DNA of 60,000 nt from Bolinopsis microptera (Eukaryota > Ctenophora > Tentaculata > Lobata > Bolinopsidae). Of this stretch, positions 1 through 11,165 are shown one piece after another. The stretch's first letter is position 1. The number at the start of each line of letters is the position of its first letter. Below the pieces are notes generated by a model. The model did not search any database, had not been told where the DNA came from, and saw only the letters and a list, made by a program, of their open reading frames with translations. Position numbers and translations under genes: made by a program. The stretch lies in assembly GCF_026151205.1 (NCBI RefSeq), contig NC_087076.1:16341919-16401918 (forward strand). The letters run 5' to 3'.

Positions 1-1190
1 TAATGCATCGTTGCAGAACTTCAGGATGACGTCATCGATGTCCACCCTCTTCATCACTTCAGGTGAGATACCATCATCACCATAAGCTTTGCCTTCTACT
101 ATCTGCTTTTTGGCAAGACGTAGTTCCTCAATGGTGAACGGGCCATCCTCTATATTCAGTGGAGGGTGTATACTGTATATTCCTGATCGGAATACTATTG
201 TCAGGGACTGTGGGTGGCTGTCCAAGTAACCCAGAGAAGTGCTTCCTCCAGTTCTCAAGACGTTCTGTTGAGCTGCCCCCTTCCACGAGTCCACAGCTGG
301 GATTTGTCCTCCCTGAAATATCGTTGACAAGCTTCCAGCTTTCCTTGTTCTTACAACGATCAGCAGTATCCTCAACTTTCCTGATCTTTCCTTTCAGGAT
401 CTCCTCCTCTACCTCTTTGTAGCAGGCCTTTAACAAATCCTTTTTAGTGGCGACTTCCTCTCTCTTCTCCTCACAAGGCTCCTGATGGTATTGGTCCTTG
501 GCCAAGAACAGTCCCCTCCTTGCACTGTCCACTCTTGGGTCACTTGAGGGGTCAATCTGCTTTTGTCGAGTCTTCTTTGGCAGAAGGCTCTTGTTTGCCG
601 CCTCATTAGCAACCATAAGCTTCCCGTAGCTTTCAGTGGCCCCATCATCCTCCTCTACCAGGCCAGAGAATCTATTCCAAACTTCAATTGCATACTTTTT
701 TTGAAGCTCACCATCCGACTTCAGGGCACTATAATCATAGTTAACTTTTTTCGGAGGCCTGTGTCCTTTCCTAAAGCTAACTTTGATCTTACACACTACA
801 ACTCTGTGATCAGATCCCAACGACTGAAAAGTGTTGTAAACTTCAGTGTTCTTTAATGAGTTTTTCCACTTCCGCCGTATGAGGATATAATCAATCTGAC
901 CTTTGTTAAGTGTCCCATCGGATAAGAAGGTCCACCTCTTGTTGACCTTCTTTCTGAAGCGGATATTGGTAATTTCCATATCGCACTCCAGAGCAGTGTC
1001 TCTCAGTAGCTCTCCATTCCGATTGGTACGAGTATGAAAGTACCAACGGGAATCTTCTTCACTCTCCTTTCCAAGCCGGGCGTTCATATCTCCCTCTGTG
1101 ATCAGCAGGTGGTGCGCTCGCGCTGGCACATCATTCATAGCCTGTCTAAGGGTGTTATGGAAATCCTCCGCTTCTTCAACTAGTGCTGCC
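1..1190 (-). mobile_element. 5'-truncated non-LTR retrotransposon (RTE-like), endonuclease plus start of RT
   Basis: The minus strand encodes the C-terminal half of an APE-type endonuclease followed by the linker to reverse transcriptase. Visible motifs are GDMNARLG, GQIDYILI and the catalytic GSDH. In-frame coding can be followed upstream from 1138 to about 1187, where a stop codon and loss of similarity mark the probable 5' truncation point. Near 150-170 a one-base frameshift ends the long frame at 128. The neighbouring frame carries on as RT (residues ...FTIEELRLAKKQI..., KAYGDDGISPEVMK) to the window edge. The copy is therefore dead, and its 3' end and target duplication lie outside the window. 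Assignment to the RTE group rests on overall resemblance of the endonuclease/linker to elements often annotated as craniofacial development protein 2-like; CR1 or Jockey relatives are possible. Confidence 0.85.
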
Positions 1191-1508
1191 TATAGTAGCT
1201 AAATATATCTTGCTGTTTATTTGAGATAAATGGTTATTTATGATTATATCAAGCACTGCCTGTTTTATCATCAAATAAGTATGGTCATGATATCCCTTGA
1301 TATAACTAAAGCCCACACAATCATTCGTTTGAATCATCTGACTCTCCTTTAGAAAACAATATAGCCCCCTTGAAGGAAACATCAGCAATTTTTCTTTTAT
1401 TAAACCAGAGTTGCTTGAATACAATTTTCAAGCCATCTTAAAATTCAATTCTAAGTTAGTAAAGATTTAAAGTTTAATCATATAATTTAACAATAACATT
1501 CCTTTCAG
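1191..1508. other. short intergenic stretch, nothing recognised
   Basis: AT-rich sequence between the truncated LINE and the first recognised BBS1 exon. A good splice acceptor (cctttcag, ending at 1508) closes it. A non-coding 5' exon of BBS1 may therefore lie in or before this stretch, but I cannot place one. Confidence 0.5.
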
Positions 1509-1510
1509 CT

Positions 1511-4500
1511 ATGAGCGAAATATGGCTTGCTGCACATGCTGACCCTGTGGCAAATATCCACACTTTTCAGTCATGCATGACTCTTTCTAATGTTTATGGA
1601 CAAACCAACCATCAATGTGTTATTGCTGATAATGGGGATCTCTCTTGGCCTCCCAAACTGAAGGTTTTTTCCTGCATTTTATCACCCTAATTCTAAATCA
1701 TTGTCAGAACTCATGATTAATTTAGAATTAGAATTAGATTTAATTATTTGTATAGCAAGACAACAACAAATTGTAGTAAGAAGATAAATCAAGCTTTTAT
1801 TTGCTGGCAGTACTAATTTTATCTGATTTTCTGGAATAAATCTGGAACAATACATATAATAAACACTCCTCTTGCCCTTTTAAATGCGTAGTATACTGAA
1901 AAACATAGTAAAACCCCTAAGCTTTGTATGCTTATTTGTGCAAGGGTTTGAGCTGACAGTACTACTACTGCACAAACGTGGCAGTTTGTATCTTCACCGC
2001 ATGAAAGTGCTAGTCTCTTCACAAAAGCTACAGAAATATAAAACTCTGGTCACTTAACTGAGTTGTCCTTAGCATACACTTTCCTGTTGAAGTATCGTCC
2101 TCCCACCTTCTCAGTGCTTTTCTTGTTCAGTGCCTGTACAAGAAGCTCTGCTTGGTTTCATCTTCAACTGTGCAATTTAGACTCTAGACCAACAAAACTC
2201 AAGCAGGGTTATTCAAATGTCTTAATTTCATAACTTGAGCTAATGTCTTACTGACATTGCTGAAACTGGGGAGACTTGTCTAAATTAGACTTATCCTCAC
2301 TATTTATTATCATTCTACTGAGTGCCATGGTATGGAGAATTTGAGTTCTCCTCAAATGATTCTCCCAAGATTTTGCTTAAAAATAAAGATGTTTGGCTTT
2401 TTCTTCAGAGAGGCTTTTCTGCTGTTTCCTTGACCGAAATGTCGCGGTTTTGACTGAATTTTTGACCAGTGACCAATCAGTTAAGTCGGTGAGAGTGACA
2501 CAAGTCACCATCAAGGTAAACATTTTGCAAATTTCCTGCCGGTATAGTAGGAAAAGTTCTATTCCCAAAGAAAGCTTTGATAAACGGAAAATCGTCAAAA
2601 TATAAAAAGATATTTTGGAAGATTTTTGAAGAGAAGCTATTCTGCCGTCTCCTTGACCGAAATTTTGCGGTTTTGACTGAATTTATTCAAATATATTTCG
2701 AATAAAACCTTTCTTGGACCGAAACTTTACAGTTTGGACGGAATTTCTCTTCACTGAACAATTATTTAGCTAATTATGGACGGCATATGAAAATACTGTC
2801 CCATTTTACCTTATTTTTAAAGATTGAAGATGAAATTTACCTAACCAAAATTTCACAGTTTTGACTGAATTCTTTCTTCAGTGACCAATTATTCATTTAA
2901 CTATGGATCTCACACAATTGAGGTTCTGGAAGTCTTATTTCAGCCGTGGATAGCATCCCAGAGACATAATTACAAAATGGAAAATCACCTTGTCCCATTT
3001 CTGTCCCATTTCCAACCATCATCTTTCCTTAACCAAAATTTCACAGATTTTGAAATTTTCGTCCAGTGACCAATCAGTCAGTTAACTATAGATGGCATGA
3101 GACTTAATTGAGGTGCTGGAAGTTAAAAGGCTCCCCAAATTGAAAATAACCAAAATATACATATTATACAACCAGTAGTACATTTTCAACTTTCCTGGAC
3201 CGAAACTTCACAGTTTGAACGGAATTTCTCCAGTTTACAATTAGTTATTTAACGACTGATGGCAGTAGATACGTCTAAACAAATAACTTGTTAAGAACCT
3301 TACAACGTCATGTTTACAACGTCATGTTTACTAACAATTGTTGAGATTCATTATTCAAAACAAACGAGCTGTAGCATGCAGTCACAGTAATTGATGTCCG
3401 ATGTCTTTTGTCACGAGATCCATTTTGCAGTGTACAAGACAAATGCTTGCGAGATGTGCTAGCTAGTAAATTATACTTTCGTGAGAATAAGTGTGACCTT
3501 AAGATTAAGTTAATCAGTCTATCTAAAGTTCATTAACATTGATATTGAAGTGTTATTCTACTAAGTTCTATTATTTGGTCCTGGGAAATTGTTAATTTTA
3601 TCAAAGGCTACTGAATAAGTTTATCTAAATACTCTACCAAAGATATAAAAAGATCAATATTAATTTTCTTATTCGTCCTTGCTTTATACCATATAATACA
3701 AGACACCAGAGAAGGGCGAAGGCTGTACATTTCAGTATATGGTCACAAGTCGATATCCCAATCATTGACATTCAATGTTAATAATATGTTGCAATCTTGT
3801 ACCATTTCAGGTGTACAACGGAACAACCCTGTCTTACGATGGCAACATCGTGGAAACCCCTACTGCAATAGTATCATTTCATGTTGACACAACAGAGCCT
3901 CGAATACCTGCTATCGCTATGGCTGCTGGTCCCTACATCTACGTATACAAGAACATTAGGCCTTACTTCAAGTTCACTGTCCCTTCCCTGGACATCAATC
4001 AGCTGGAGCAAGATCTATGGAACCAGGCCAAGGTAATTACATGATGTTTTATTCATCGATTTGAGAATCCACTTATGGAAAAGTTCTTGAGTTCTAAGAG
4101 GTGTCTAGAAAGTAGAAAGTGACACGCTATAATTTTGTGTTATCTTGGTCGGCTGCAGCCTGCAAAATTAATGGTTAATATCGAGAACATATTTCAAGTT
4201 ACATATTTTCAGGCGGATAAAATAGACGTGCAAATGCTGCACGACATGTTAGACAGTATAAAAAGTGATTCTGACTCTGTTCCCCTGACGCCCTTGTCCA
4301 CAAAGTTCCTCCAGACAGCCCCACACCAACGCAGTCACTTTGTTTCTGTGTACCGTGAAAATCCTCTCAAACGACAAACCGTTATCACTGCTCTGGAAAC
4401 GCTGAAAAAATCTCACCCAGACGACGATGCTATAAGCTGCCTTATCATAGGGACGGAAAACAAGGACATGTACATTCTTGACCCTGAGGCGTTTACCGTC

Positions 4501-5709
4501 CTTGTCAAGCAATCCCTTCCTTCTCAGCCAGTTTTCTTGAGATCTACTGGGCTGTACGATGTGGACTACAGGATTCTGGTTGCCTGCAGAAACGGGAACA
4601 TTCTGGTGATGAAGAAAGGTGCAAATAGTCCTAAGTTTTGCATAACACTTAACAGTCATCCTATTGGTATTGAAAGGATCGGTAAGAACATAGTAATCGC
4701 AACAATGGATAAGAACTTGATGTGTTACAACAACAAGATAAAGAATCTGTGGAGCATTCCAATACCTCACAATATAACTTGTTTGGCTGGCATGGATTTT
4801 AAGGCTAAAACCTTTAAAGGTAAGATTGACAAAAATAATATTTGATTGTCCTGGTTTTTTTCTAGAGTATATTTATCACTTTCACCACGGATATCTTCAA
4901 GGATTGAGTATCACGCATGCATATATAAACTTGATCAGTTTTCATTATTTACAGGGGTCCTGGTAGGCATGGATAACAGCGAAGTACGAGTGTACAGGGA
5001 TAAATTCCTGGTGGATACGATGACTGTACCTGACATACCTGCTATGATGCAGTTTGGTAAATACGATCGGGAGGAATCAACTCTGATCGTCATTACCAAA
5101 TCAGGTGGTCTTCACATCTTTATCTTGAAAAGGAACGTTGATTTGTCTCAAGGGTTAGCCAGCGCAAGTATGGGACCGTCACCCAAGCAGTTTCAAAAAC
5201 TAAATGTTCCTCGGAAAACTAAAACTTTTGTTGACCAAACGTTGAGGGAGCGTGAACATGGTGTTGCGATGCACCGACAGTTCCAGCACGATCTATACAG
5301 ATTGCGCCTGACTACAGCACGCAACTTTGCTGAAGCGCTGCAAAAGAAGATGATGCCCATATCGAGCAGCAACTTTGCACCTCTGAAGCTGTCTGCCAAT
5401 GTGCAAGGAATTGGCCCCATGTTCCGACTCACAATCGAAGTAATGAACACGTCAACAAGCCACCCTATCCTGGGGGCCTACGTTGTCTTGGTGACAAACG
5501 ACACCCTCTACGTCCTAGAGAAGTGTTATATTAGCTTGCCTTTGCTAGTTCCCTCTCTTACATACACTGTTAACACTATGGTTAGGTGCACTTCTGATCA
5601 AGGAATCACCGATGCTATCAATGTTTTTGTTTACATTAAAGGAAAGTGTTCCCCAGTTCTCACTGCGATTATCGACATGCCCGCGAGTGAATCAATGATT
5701 GTTGTATAG
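1511..5709 (+). CDS. BBS1: BBS1, BBSome subunit (complete, four coding exons)
   Basis: BBS1 is a core subunit of the BBSome, the octameric coat that moves membrane proteins in and out of cilia. Coding exons read as 1511-1663, 3811-4032, 4213-4819 and 4955-5709. They join in phase and give 578 residues, against about 593 in human BBS1. Exon 1 (MSEIWLAAHADPVANIHTF) aligns with the human WLDAHYDPMANIHTF region. Exon 2 carries YIYVYKNIRPYFKF and LEQDLWNQAK. Exon 3 has the KRQTVITAL and LIIGTENKDMYILDPEAF beta-propeller segments. Exon 4 has EVRVYRDK, LNVPRKTKTFVDQTLRERE and the C-terminal gamma-adaptin-ear-like region with NTSTSHPILG. Acceptors are clean (tttcag, ttttcag, tttacag). Donors are gtaatt, gtaaga and a weak gtttttt after exon 1. 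The ATG at 1511 lies two bases into the exon, so an upstream 5' exon is likely. About 20 N-terminal residues of the human protein are absent. Confidence 0.95.
2400..3260 (+). repeat. six diverged copies of a repeat unit in BBS1 intron 1
   Basis: A core reading roughly TTGACCGAAAttTcaCaGTT followed by TTGACTGAATTT recurs at about 2431, 2654, 2715, 2842, 3028 and 3196. Four of the copies continue into a shared tail, cAGTGACCAATcagTtA or a decayed form of it, and several also share GAGGTGCTGGAAG downstream. Spacing is irregular (60-220 bp), so this looks like an old tandem or nested array that has drifted. No coding potential is evident. It lies wholly inside the 2.1-kb first intron of BBS1. Confidence 0.65.
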
Positions 5710-6299
5710 AATATTGTTGACGTTTGACTGACAACAAATTTTCAGAAATCCTAATTATAAACCAACTGGATTGGTGTATAAATTGTGTATAATATTATGT
5801 ATCCTTTGTGTACAGCCATGTATAGACATCTATTTAAGCTCACTTCTTTTTCCATTACATCAATGTTGATTATTGCTACTTGCTTCGTGTTATATCTGTT
5901 TTATGTTTAATTCTGTAATAATTTATTTTTGAAAAAGGAGAAATGAAACTATTATCATTCAGTCGTGAATATAACCCAGAGTGTATAATGTTTTTTACAA
6001 ACTAATTGGCATGATAATTCCGGCGGTCGCAAGAAATAGTTGTCATTCTGTAGGGCGCAAACACGAAATTGTGTATTCCAGCATTTGTAAATTGTGCTTT
6101 TTGGCTGTTTTCTATGGAAACCAAGCCGCGCATTCGCCCGTTTTGAGGTGCCTGTGACGAAAATTTGGGCGCACGAGTTGACCACTCCACCCAAGAGGAA
6201 TAATTGTACATGTATAAAAGAAGTTAGTCAACTATAAGCCCCCAATCGGAAAGACCATCCCTGTTTAATAGTCAGAAAGCTATTTCAAGTATACTCCCA
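5710..6299. other. BBS1 3' flank, nothing further recognised
   Basis: AT-rich sequence after the BBS1 stop. It presumably includes the 3' UTR; no canonical AATAAA is seen close to the stop. The small minus-strand frames at 5955-6211 show no family signature. Confidence 0.5.
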
Positions 6300-6468
6300 T
6301 AAGGGGTCGTTCGCGTTCACATAATACGTAATCACTTTTTGGACAATTTTTAACCCCCCTCCGTAATCAGTTTTACACATAGCTACTGTGTCAAAATTAC
6401 ACTAGCGTAATCATTTGGAAACCCCCCTTCCACCTCGGCTGATTACGTAATATCTGAACGACCCCTAA
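6300..6468. mobile_element. MITE with GGGGTCGTTC termini and TAA target duplication (Harbinger-like)
   Basis: The element body spans 6303-6465. It starts with GGGGTCGTTC and ends with the complement GAACGACCCC. The inverted similarity continues inward to ATTACGTAATCA-type sequence on both sides. TAA stands directly outside both ends (6300-6302 and 6466-6468). A three-base TWA duplication is the hallmark of PIF/Harbinger transposons, so a non-autonomous relative is the simplest reading. At 163 bp it has no coding capacity. Confidence 0.7.
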
Positions 6469-6887
6469 CCAAAACAAGAAGCTTTATCGATTTTATCGAG
6501 GGCCCACAAAATGATGTTAATTACAAGCTTTTTTGGGCCACATTTACTGTTCTTATATGGTTTCCGAACTTAAATAAATGGTTTATTTTTCCGCTATTGG
6601 TCGCCACAGTAAGTTATCGGCAGCATATTCAATTATTCGTGATAACTATCGTTAAAGATAAAGAACCGGAAATATTGTGTTATCGCTCGTGTTCTAAATT
6701 TAGAAAGACCATCATGGCCCTGCAACGAATAAAATTGCAGCCTACCTGTTCGAAAATACATATATTTCTGTAACAACATTTCTTGTAATTTTCAACTCAT
6801 TCCAATTTCCAAGAAATATGTTCATAAATAGATACCATATGCACGTGGATATTTCATGATAATTTCGGCATTCTGACAAAGGTAAAG

Positions 6888-7012
6888 CAGGGTGTCATAA
6901 TGATTGGCGCGTCGAAAATACTCAGAAGTAAAGTTATGACCCTTTGAAAAATAATGATTTCATTACAAAATGCACGTGAAATTTCAAACACGCCAATAAT
7001 TCTGACACCCTG
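6888..7012. mobile_element. palindromic MITE-like element, CAGGGTGTCA termini
   Basis: CAGGGTGTCA at 6888-6897 is mirrored by TGACACCCTG at 7003-7012. The inverted similarity runs inward through roughly 25 bases (ATTGGCGCG against CACGCCAAT). The CAGGG ends recall hAT termini, but no convincing 8-bp target duplication flanks it, so the class is left open. Confidence 0.5.
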
Positions 7013-7308
7013 CTGTTCCCCAAAATTTTGTAACTTCTTCAAATCTATTTAAACCCTTTCTCAAACCCTATATTTAAGAAATGTCTGGATAGAGTCTGAA
7101 TTCATCATATTAAAGTTGAAATGGTATTATTAGATGTTTTGAATTGTGGATACAGTTATTGTGTCTCCAGAGATATTTTATGCCGGCTATTTAAATCTGG
7201 GTATCAATAAGAACACAGCGCCGTTTTGATAGACATGTAAATTAATTGGAATTCCATATAACAATGATAAGTTTGGTATTCAACCCTTAAAATGAATATT
7301 TTCCAAGG

Positions 7309-7695
7309 ATGGAAAGTCGAGGAAGGTATTTCCTTCACTGCCTATTAGCAGGGTGCTTTGCTTCATCCGCTGGAATTTCCGCAAAACTGATTTCCTCCTC
7401 TTCTCTACCGACGCCCTTCATATCCCCGTATATCAGGACTGGACTGTGTGTCACCTCCCTGGTCATTTGTAACATCCTCATGTGGTTAAACTTCACAACT
7501 GCCATGCAAGGCATGCGGACGGTGACTGCCACATCTGCCACAACTACTGTCAACTTCCTCTTTTCCGGTTTTGCTGGGTGGATATTATTTGGAGAGATTT
7601 TGTCCCTCTCATGGTGGTTGGGAATCAGTTTTATAATCGCTGGCGTGCTATTGCTCAACTCAGATCAGATTGACGAAAAGCGTAAGACTGAGTAA
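7309..7695 (+). CDS. TMEM42: TMEM42-like EamA-type membrane protein
   Basis: A single open exon of 128 residues with about four hydrophobic helices. It is shaped like half of a drug/metabolite transporter (EamA fold). Residues near the N-terminus (LLAGCFASSAGISAKL) resemble the CLCAGAFGALAAASAKL segment of vertebrate TMEM42. The C-terminal part matches the TMEM42 pattern TVTFSN..FSSAFLGYVLYGE..LWWGG..LI.CGL, here TVNFLFSGFAGWILFGE and WWLGISFIIAGVLLL. The human protein is about 159 residues and has a longer N-terminal tail. The ATG at 7309 is the first in frame and gives a sensible short tail. A spliced upstream exon cannot be excluded. The molecular function of TMEM42 is unknown. Confidence 0.75.
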   Translation: MESRGRYFLHCLLAGCFASSAGISAKLISSSSLPTPFISPYIRTGLCVTSLVICNILMWLNFTTAMQGMRTVTATSATTTVNFLFSGFAGWILFGEILSLSWWLGISFIIAGVLLLNSDQIDEKRKTE

Positions 7696-8301
7696 ACGGG
7701 AATTCTGGGCGGTTATTTTATTCTGTTGTTAGTTAGCGGTAGAGGAGTGTTTTACATAGTATAACAAATAATTAAACAGTTTCATTACATGGAAATAATG
7801 TGACATGTTGCGGAACATTCCACGGATATAATAAATAATTGACATTCTTTGACCTTGTTATCCGTGCAAAGATGAGTTCAGATTAAACTGAAACTTTGCC
7901 AAAGTATTTCATAATGCCGTAAATGCCGGAAAATGAATTGTTTTCCAAACTTTCGTTATTAACATTGCTATTAATATAAATCTGCTTTTTAACTTGAATC
8001 TTTAAACGAGTCCTTTTATGTTGTCACAGAAGAATGATGGATTAAGACTTAGTAATGGTAAATTACAGGACACACCAAAGTTCCGGAACTTAATATTATT
8101 GATTGAAACCCAAATTATGCCGAATTCCCGATCGTTCAGTCTTGAAGTGCGTGCTGGTCGTCAAAATACTGGGCGCAAAAAATTTCCGGAACTCCAAATC
8201 TAAAAACTGAAACCTAGATTATGCCAAATTCCCATCGACAAAGTCTTAAAGTGCATAAAAATACCAAAAATCTCAACGTGACAAATTTTACAAATACCTG
8301 T
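7696..8301. other. intergenic, nothing recognised
   Basis: AT-rich sequence. A short diverged duplication (ttccggaact...aaacc.aaattatgcc) appears twice at about 8080-8130 and 8185-8230. There are no convincing genes. Confidence 0.5.
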
Positions 8302-8314
8302 ACCTAGCACACGT

Positions 8315-9524
8315 CATTCTGCTTATTTGGTTCACAGGTTTTTCCTAGACTCTGTGATAGGATATTAGCTTTCTGTACCAGTTTTCCGTTATCTTAGAAT
8401 TTATTCTGCTTTTATTTTATTCCCACTCTCGATTCATCGCTAGCAGTCCGGTTAATTTAGTACCTTTAGCGGGTCTCATTTAATCATTAGGTTTTATTAA
8501 AGAACCTCTCACCCTCTAAGAAAGTTTTCACCGCTTCGTTCATTTTTAGCTTTTACTAAATTTTCTAACACGTGCATTATTAAGGAGTAAAATGCCTCTG
8601 CAGGCATTCCAGTTCGGTATATATTTTAACACTTCATGCACGGGTGCCATTCTGCTTATTTGGTTCACAGGTTTTTCCTAGACTCCGTGATAGGATATTA
8701 GCTTTCTGTACCAGTTTTCCGTTATCTTAGAATTTATTCTGCTTTTATTTTATTCCCACTCTCGATTCCTCGCTAGCAGTCCGGTTAATTTAGTACCTTT
8801 AGCGGGTCTCATTTAATCATTAGGTTTTATTAAAGAACCTCTCACCCTCTAAGAAAGTTTTCACCGCTTCGTTCATTTTTAGCTTTTACTAAATTTTCTA
8901 ACACGTGCATTATTAAGGAGTAAAATGCCTCTGCAGGCATTCCAGTTCGGTATATATTTTAACACTTCATGCACGGGTGCCATTCTGCTTATTTGGTTCA
9001 CAGGTTTTTCCTAGACTCCGTGATAGGATATTAGCTTTCTGTACCAGTTTTCCGTTATCTTAGAATTTATTCTGCTTTTATTTTATTCACACTCTCGATT
9101 CCTCGCTAGCAGTCCGGTTAATTTAGTACCTTTAGCGGGTTTAATTTTAATCATTAGGTCTTATTAAAGAACCTCTCACCCTCTAAGATAGTTTTCACCG
9201 CTTCGTTCATTTTTAGCTTTTACTAAATTTTCTAACACGTGCATTATTAAGGAGTAAAATGCCTCCGCAGGCATTCCAGTTCGGTATATATTTTAACACT
9301 TCATGCACGGGTGCCATTCTGCTTATTTGGTTCACAGGTTTTTCCTAGACTCCGTGATAGGATATTAGCTTTCTGTACCAGTTTTCCGTTATCTTAGAAT
9401 TTATTCTGCTTTTATTTTATTCCCACTCTCGATTCCTCGCTAGCAGTCCGGTTAATTTAGTACCTTTAGCGGGTCTCATTTAATCATTAGGTTTTATTAA
9501 AGAACCTCTCACCCTCTAAGAAAG
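8315..9524 (+). repeat. 3.6 tandem 333-bp monomers (5' part of composite element)
   Basis: Units start with CATTCTGCTTATTTGGTTCA at 8315, 8648, 8981 and 9315, a period of 333-334 bp. Copies differ by only a handful of substitutions, so the array is young or homogenised. The last unit stops after about 210 bp, at CACCCTCTAAGAAAG. Each full unit includes the near-palindrome TGCCTCTGCAGGCA and a CACGTG core. No coding potential is seen. Confidence 0.95.
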
Positions 9525-9737
9525 AAGATATTCCTTATTAGGTTCTATGTTATTAAATTTCCTTGTGTTTGAATACTGTCACTTTTTAACTGTTCTTAGT
9601 CATTGTTATTTTCGGCCGATTTCTGCAACGTTACACCGGGTCATCATTTATTATTTCTGGGATGGAGACGACTTATATCTACATTTAACCTGAAGCGTTT
9701 GCTTGTCTGACTTACTTCATTAGACTTTATTTCAACA

Positions 9738-11165
9738 TACCGTGTCGTATCATGCTTTATCGTGTCTCCTTCTTCAGAGACAGGCTTCTTTCAGCATACC
9801 GTGTCGTATCATGCTTTATCGTCTCTCCTTCTTCAGAGACAGGCTTTCTTTCAACATACCGTGTCTTATCATGCTTTATCGTCTCTCCTTCTTCAGAGAC
9901 AGGCTTTCTTTCAACATACCGTGTCGTATCATGCTTAATCGTCTCTCCTTCTTCAGAGACAGGCTTTCTTTCAACATACCATGTCGTATCACGTTTTATC
10001 GTCTCTCCTTCTTCAGAGACAGGCTTTCTTTTAGTATACCTCATACCATGTCGTATCAAGTTGTTTTTTTTCGTCTCTCCTTCTTCAGAGACTGGCTTTC
10101 TTTCAGCATACCGTGTCGTGTCAAGTTTTTATCGTCTCTCCAGCTCCTTCAGAGACAGGCTTTATTTCAACATACCATGTCGTATCATGTTTTAATGGTC
10201 TCTCCTTCAGAGACCGGCTTTCTTGCAGCATACCATGTCGTATCATGTTTTTATGGTCTCTCCTTCAGAGACCGGCTTTCTTGCAGCATACCATGTCGTA
10301 TCAAGTTTTTATCGTCTCTCCTTCAGAGACAGGCTTTATTTCAACATACCATGTCGTATCATGTTTTTATGGTCTCTCCTTCAGAGACCGGCTTTCTTGC
10401 AGCATACCGTGTCGTCTCTCCTTCTTCAGAGATAGGCTTTATTTCAACATACCGTGTCGTATCATGCTTTATCGTGTCTCCTTCATCAGACAGAAAGGGA
10501 AAAGCGTGGGGTGCCCTACATAGCGTGGGGTGCCCTACATAGACTGAAGGATATCTGGAAATCCAAACTCTCAAAGAGCCTAAAGATTAGATTGTTCATA
10601 GCGGCTTGTGAATCAGTACTGCTCTACGGATCAGAAACCTGGACACTGACAAAGGCTCAAGAGAAAAGTTTGGACGGGACATACACAAAGATGTTGCGTA
10701 TGGTGCTGGGTATCTCATGGAAGGACAAGGTCAGCAATATAACTTTGTATGGTAGCCTCCCAAGGCTGTCAAACAAGTTACGAAGCAGGAGATTAAAAAT
10801 GGCGGGACACTGCATCCGACATCCTGAGCTACTTGCCAGTGATTTAGTCTTATGGGAACCTACGCACGGTAGAGCACAGCAAGGCCGACCAAGACAAAGC
10901 TACTTGTCTATGTTACTGAAGGAAGTTGGGACAAACTCTAAAGAGGAACTGCGAACCCTGATGCGGGACAGGGATATATGGAGGGGGTTTTCTGGCGTAG
11001 ATCGGACTTAGCTCCGACATAGTAGTAGTAGTAGTAGTTCATCAGACACAGGCTTTCTTTCAACATACCGTGTCGTCTCTCCTTCTTCAGAGACATGCTT
11101 TATTTCAACATACCGTGTCGTATCTTGTTTTATTGTCTCTACTTCTTCAGAGACATTCACTATTT
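9738..11165 (+). repeat. ~60-bp VNTR with a conserved hairpin, split by a LINE fragment
   Basis: About 13 units lie before 10492 and two more after 11037. The repeat core is ATACCGTGTCGTATCATG followed by TTTATC and then the hairpin GTCTCTCCTTCTTCAGAGAC (GTCTCT pairs with AGAGAC). Most units are 59-66 bp. Because many are 60 bp, several frames stay open through the array and yield repetitive apparent proteins in both directions. These have no codon logic and are artefacts of unit length. Some units have a shorter loop and an extra outer G-C pair (GGTCTCTCCTTCAGAGACC). Confidence 0.9.
10482..11048 (+). mobile_element. LINE 3' fragment inserted in the VNTR, 11-bp TSD and (TAG)n tail
   Basis: The 11-mer TTCATCAGACA occurs at 10482-10492 and 11038-11048, bracketing 545 bp. 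The insert encodes the C-terminal end of a LINE reverse-transcriptase polyprotein: RLFIAACESVLLYGSETWTL, KMLRMVLGISWKD and GRPRQSYLSML, ending with a stop at 11011. After the stop come about 26 bases and a TAG microsatellite (about 11020-11037), typical of RTE-like tails. At the 5' end a 19-bp segment starting AGCGTGGGGTGCC is duplicated in tandem (10503-10521, 10522-10540). The element is severely 5'-truncated and landed after the VNTR existed. Confidence 0.85.

Noticed and set aside
4249-4770. 173-codon antisense frame
   Set aside because: Shadow of BBS1 exon 3.
9742-10542. Long repetitive frames across the VNTR (266 and 147 codons, and an antisense frame)
   Set aside because: They exist in several frames on both strands because most units are 60 bp long. 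There is no codon bias or family, and they end in the nested LINE.
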